A stretch of DNA of 8,479 nt from Humisphaera sp. (GTDB lineage Bacteria; Planctomycetota; Phycisphaerae; Tepidisphaerales; Tepidisphaeraceae). The stretch is taken from positions 1 through 8,479 of the forward strand of contig JANXVV010000554.1 of NCBI GenBank assembly GCA_025351525.1, given 5' to 3'. The notes under the pieces are model-generated. The model searched no databases. It was not told where the DNA came from and worked only from the letters and a program-made list of their open reading frames with translations. Of the stretch, positions 5,707 to 8,479 are shown in pieces. Made by a program: the position numbers and the translations under genes. Position 1 is the first letter of the stretch, and the number at the start of each line of letters is the position of its first letter.

Positions 5707-8479
5707 TTACTGACTCACCTTGGTGCTGAGCAGCGGGAATTGCTTCTGCTCGGATTCGCGCTGGATAATGATGGTGGGCTTCACCAGAATCAGCAGCACG
5801 TTTTCATCCTTGGCCTGCGAGCGGTTGGTGAACAATCGCTTGAGGAACGGGATTTTGGAAAGAACCGGCACACCGGCTTCTTTGTCGATCTCACCGGCGA
5901 GGGTCTGCCCACCGAGCAGCAGGGTGCCGCCATCGGGAACACTGACGGTAGTGCGCACTTGCGTCAACTGGATTTCCGGCTGCTGAATGATGCCGGTCGG
6001 CGAGTTGCCGCGCGGTTGAACGATCACACCCGTGGTGTTGCCGGTCGTTCCCTGCTGGAAGGTGAAGGTGAACAAACTCAGCAACTGGGCCAACTGGGGA
6101 CGAAGCGTCAAGGTCACATACTTGCGATCCGAAGAGACAGTCGCCTGCACGTCCAGCTTCACACCGCTGCTGATCGTGTCGATGGTCGGATCGAACGACA
6201 CGACACCGGCACCGACGACGGGCGTCAGGTTGCTGATGTACGCCCGTTGTGTGACCACGAGCACATAGGCGCGCTGACCGTTGAACAAGGTGACCCGGGG
6301 GGCGGTCACGGTGGAGGTGTGGACGGATGCCTGCGTGGCACGCAGAAGCACGTTGACCTGGAAATTATCCAGGTACGTCAATCCCAAATTGAGCCCCACC
6401 GGCGGGGAGGCGATGCCGCCCAGGCTGCCGGGGATCTTGGTATCGGGATTCAGCGTGAAAGCTGATGAACCATTGCTTACATCGACCGAGCTGAATCGCT
6501 TGGGATTGGTCTGATTGAAGATGAAATCGACATTCAGGCCGACGTCTTCGAGATAGTTGCGCGACACTTGCACGAAGCGGGTTTCGACGGTCACCTGAAT
6601 CGCCCGCGTCTCGCGAAGTTGTTCGAGCAGATTGATCAGCGAGCGTTGATTGTCCGGAGTCTGGGTGACGATGAGCTGCCCGGACAGTTCCTTGACCGCA
6701 CCGACCTGCCCGCCGTTATCGCGCCAACTGTTGGCGTCGACAGTTTCCTGGATCAGCTTGACGATGGCATCCACGCGCTCTTGGCGAGTCATGCCCTTTT
6801 CGGTATTGGTAGTACCTCCGCCGCCCGCTCCACCAAACAATCCACCGCCGCCTCCACCGCCGCCACCCCCACCGCCGCCACCGCCGCCGCCGCTCTTACC
6901 ACCACCGCCACCGGAACCGCCGGTTGAAGTGGCCGTGAGGCTAAGGTCAGGGGCATTGGTGAAGTCGGGGATATCGACGAGCAAATCGCGAATGTCGTAG
7001 GTTCGGGTCGCAGTGTTTTTGCTGAGATCGTCAAGCGTCGACACGGTGATGACGCCTTCGTCAATCGTGTAGCTGAGCTTGACCGTGCCGCCACCCACGT
7101 CGGCGAGGATGGTGTTAAGAGCCTTGGAGAATTTCACGTCCTTCAGGCGGGCGGTGACCGGAGCTTCCTTGGTGATGCCGGCGGTTTCGAGGGCGCGCCA
7201 ATTCACGAAGATGTTGGCACCGGTGACATCGCGGAGGAAGTCGACGACGTCGACGAAGTTGTTGCCGTTGAAATTGATTTCCGGCAGTTTGCGATCGAGC
7301 TGGGCCTGAACGGCCGAGTCCACTTCCTTCACACCGCGTTCGGCGCGGACGGACGCATCGCGTACTTCGCTGATATCCGGCCAATTCGGCGGGTAGCGGA
7401 GAATGTCATCGTACGGGATCCGCTTTTCTTCGGCTTCGTTGAGCGACTTCTCGAGCTGCAGATCGTACTGCTCGTGATAACCGCGCTGCTTTTGCAGAAC
7501 GGCCTTGTCCTGCACGAGCGGCTTGACGCCGAGGGCGTAGTCGTTCTGCGGATCGATGCTCAAAATCTGGCTGAGCGTGCCCTGAGCCGCTTCGTATTTG
7601 GCTTCGCGAATCAACTGTTGGGTGTTCTGGATCAGGTCGCGAACCGTGCTGACGCGTTCCTTTTCCGCACGATCCCGAGCGGTGCGCTCGGCATCGCGAA
7701 CGGCAACGCTGGTGTTCGCATCGTTCTTGGCCCGATTGGTGGCCTCGGAAGCCTCCACATCGCGGCTGGCTTTGGTGAAACGGGCTTCAAAACCCGACAA
7801 TTCATCGTTCGTGAACAGAGAGCGTTCGTTGGCGACGAACGTGCGGCCCACATCGACCTGCTTTTTGGCGTCGGCATATCCGCCGCTGACCAGGTCTTCA
7901 TTGACCTTGCCCAATGCCTGATCGACCTGGAAGCGAACGGCCTGACGGCGAATCTCAATATCCCGGCCAATTGCGCCCATGCCCACGGCAGGGGCGGTAT
8001 TCACGCCTTGCTCGGTGAGCAACTGCGTCCGACCCTGCTGGGCCGCGGCATTGCTGGGATCGAGAACCAGTGCCTGACTGTAAAGTCGAACCGCCTCGTC
8101 CTTACGGCTTTGATTCGCGGCTTCAATCGCCTGCTCCACGAGCTTCTTGGCCTCGTAGGCATCGCGCTGCTTCTTGATGTCATCGACCTTGGCGGTCGCC
8201 TGCAATTGCTGCTGCACATCCGGTGCGGCGGCAACGGCCGGCATCACCGGCGCTGGGGCAACCGGCGTCGGAGTTACGGGAGTCGGGGCTACCTCCGGCG
8301 TAACCGGCTTCGCATCCGTCGTAACCGGAACGGCTGGCACCACGGGTGCAACCGGAACCACCGCGACCGGTTGCGGCTTAGCCGCGTCCGCCTCCATCCG
8401 CGCCTTGGCATCCGCGTCTGCCTTCACCTGGGCATCCGCTTTCGCCTGCGAATCCTCCATGTCCTTCTGAATTTTCGCC
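5707..8479 (-). CDS. Secretin (type II/III secretion or type IV pilus outer-membrane pore), 5' end outside window
   Basis: Predicted outer-membrane multimeric channel of the secretin superfamily. Counting from the Met at 8460 (917 aa): Ala/Lys/Asp-rich helix (1-29), Pro/Val/Thr/Ala linker (30-79), TPR-like helices (106-140, RKDEAVRLYSQALVLDPSN), coiled-coil region (165-275), second TPR-like unit (276-307), STN/N0-like domain (391-480, FVDVVDFLRDVTGANIFVNW), glycine-rich linker (513-549, with 17 Gly in a row), N-domain (558-615), and the secretin barrel (about 620-900) with VPDGGTLLLGGQ near 842-852 and EAGVPVLSKIPFLKRLF near 861-877. The frame stays open past 8460 to the window edge. The AAGG there is only 2 bases from that ATG, and no signal peptide is seen, so the true start is probably upstream. 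Whether it acts as GspD or PilQ cannot be decided without neighbours. Confidence 0.92.
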   Translation of the reverse strand, partial: AKIQKDMEDSQAKADAQVKADADAKARMEADAAKPQPVAVVPVAPVVPAVPVTTDAKPVTPEVAPTPVTPTPVAPAPVMPAVAAAPDVQQQLQATAKVDDIKKQRDAYEAKKLVEQAIEAANQSRKDEAVRLYSQALVLDPSNAAAQQGRTQLLTEQGVNTAPAVGMGAIGRDIEIRRQAVRFQVDQALGKVNEDLVSGGYADAKKQVDVGRTFVANERSLFTNDELSGFEARFTKASRDVEASEATNRAKNDANTSVAVRDAERTARDRAEKERVSTVRDLIQNTQQLIREAKYEAAQGTLSQILSIDPQNDYALGVKPLVQDKAVLQKQRGYHEQYDLQLEKSLNEAEEKRIPYDDILRYPPNWPDISEVRDASVRAERGVKEVDSAVQAQLDRKLPEINFNGNNFVDVVDFLRDVTGANIFVNWRALETAGITKEAPVTARLKDVKFSKALNTILADVGGGTVKLSYTIDEGVITVSTLDDLSKNTATRTYDIRDLLVDIPDFTNAPDLSLTATSTGGSGGGGGKSGGGGGGGGGGGGGGGGGLFGGAGGGGTTNTEKGMTRQERVDAIVKLIQETVDANSWRDNGGQVGAVKELSGQLIVTQTPDNQRSLINLLEQLRETRAIQVTVETRFVQVSRNYLEDVGLNVDFIFNQTNPKRFSSVDVSNGSSAFTLNPDTKIPGSLGGIASPPVGLNLGLTYLDNFQVNVLLRATQASVHTSTVTAPRVTLFNGQRAYVLVVTQRAYISNLTPVVGAGVVSFDPTIDTISSGVKLDVQATVSSDRKYVTLTLRPQLAQLLSLFTFTFQQGTTGNTTGVIVQPRGNSPTGIIQQPEIQLTQVRTTVSVPDGGTLLLGGQTLAGEIDKEAGVPVLSKIPFLKRLFTNRSQAKDENVLLILVKPTIIIQRESEQKQFPLLSTKVSQ
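6841..6891 (-). repeat. Polyglycine codon tract in secretin gene
   Basis: Seventeen consecutive GGN codons, mostly in the order GGC-GGC-GGT repeated about four times, with GGA and GGG interspersed. The surrounding stretch (about 6814-6922) adds more Gly. Near-identical 9-base units make it prone to slippage, but any change of whole codons would keep the frame. It forms a flexible linker between the STN-like domain and the next N-domain. Confidence 0.85.

Noticed and set aside
4680..5729. 349-codon open frame on the + strand
   Set aside because: It covers gatC, the terminator, rpmB and the double palindrome in antisense, so it cannot be a real gene alongside these well-supported ones.
6650..7000. 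Polyproline protein on the + strand
   Set aside because: It is the antisense reading of the glycine codons of the secretin gene.
8458..8460. ATG at 8460 as the secretin start
   Set aside because: The frame is open to the window edge, the AAGG is only 2 bases from this ATG, and no signal peptide follows. A start further right is more likely, though this one cannot be fully excluded.
1..8479. CRISPR array, tRNA or rRNA genes
   Set aside because: No regularly spaced repeats of array type and no tRNA or rRNA-like sequence were seen on either strand.

Overview
The window is about 60% GC and contains ordinary chromosomal genes of a Gram-negative bacterium. Planctomycetota, possibly a Phycisphaerae-type lineage, is the best guess. 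The reasons are the style of the valyl-tRNA synthetase (ValRS), a GatCA amidotransferase pair, a very long secretin with TPR and glycine-rich parts, a secreted sialidase, mostly weak ribosome binding sites, and many short palindromic repeats of kinds I associate with Planctomycetota and Verrucomicrobiota. This placement is inference; there is no rRNA gene to settle it.

Layout from left to right. (1) The 3' part of valS on the + strand, cut by the window edge, carries two in-frame repeat insertions. (2) A convergent, exported exo-sialidase gene on the - strand (1356-2435) has related repeats on both sides. (3) A small - strand gene (2496-2846) may have an EF-Tu domain 3-like fold. (4) A 212-bp non-autonomous inverted-repeat element (2870-3081) is inserted in the last codons of gatA. 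(5) gatA (3070-4548) and gatC (4652-4969), both - strand, encode two subunits of the tRNA-dependent amidotransferase. (6) Two hairpins follow, one of them a clear intrinsic terminator, then rpmB (ribosomal protein L28, 5196-5468, - strand). (7) A double-palindrome repeat (5593-5667) precedes the 3' end of a large secretin gene (5707 to the right edge, - strand).

valS, gatA/gatC and rpmB belong to translation. gatC and gatA probably form an operon. Before the element inserted, the 116-aa gene would have started 14 bp after the gatA stop, so it was probably the last gene of that operon. The sialidase (glycan scavenging) and the secretin (outer-membrane secretion or pilus pore) are envelope functions with no visible link to the others.

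I found no undescribed multi-gene system. The unusual content is the density of short dispersed repeats. At least six kinds occur in 8.5 kb, and some lie inside essential genes: in frame in valS and at the stop codon of gatA.
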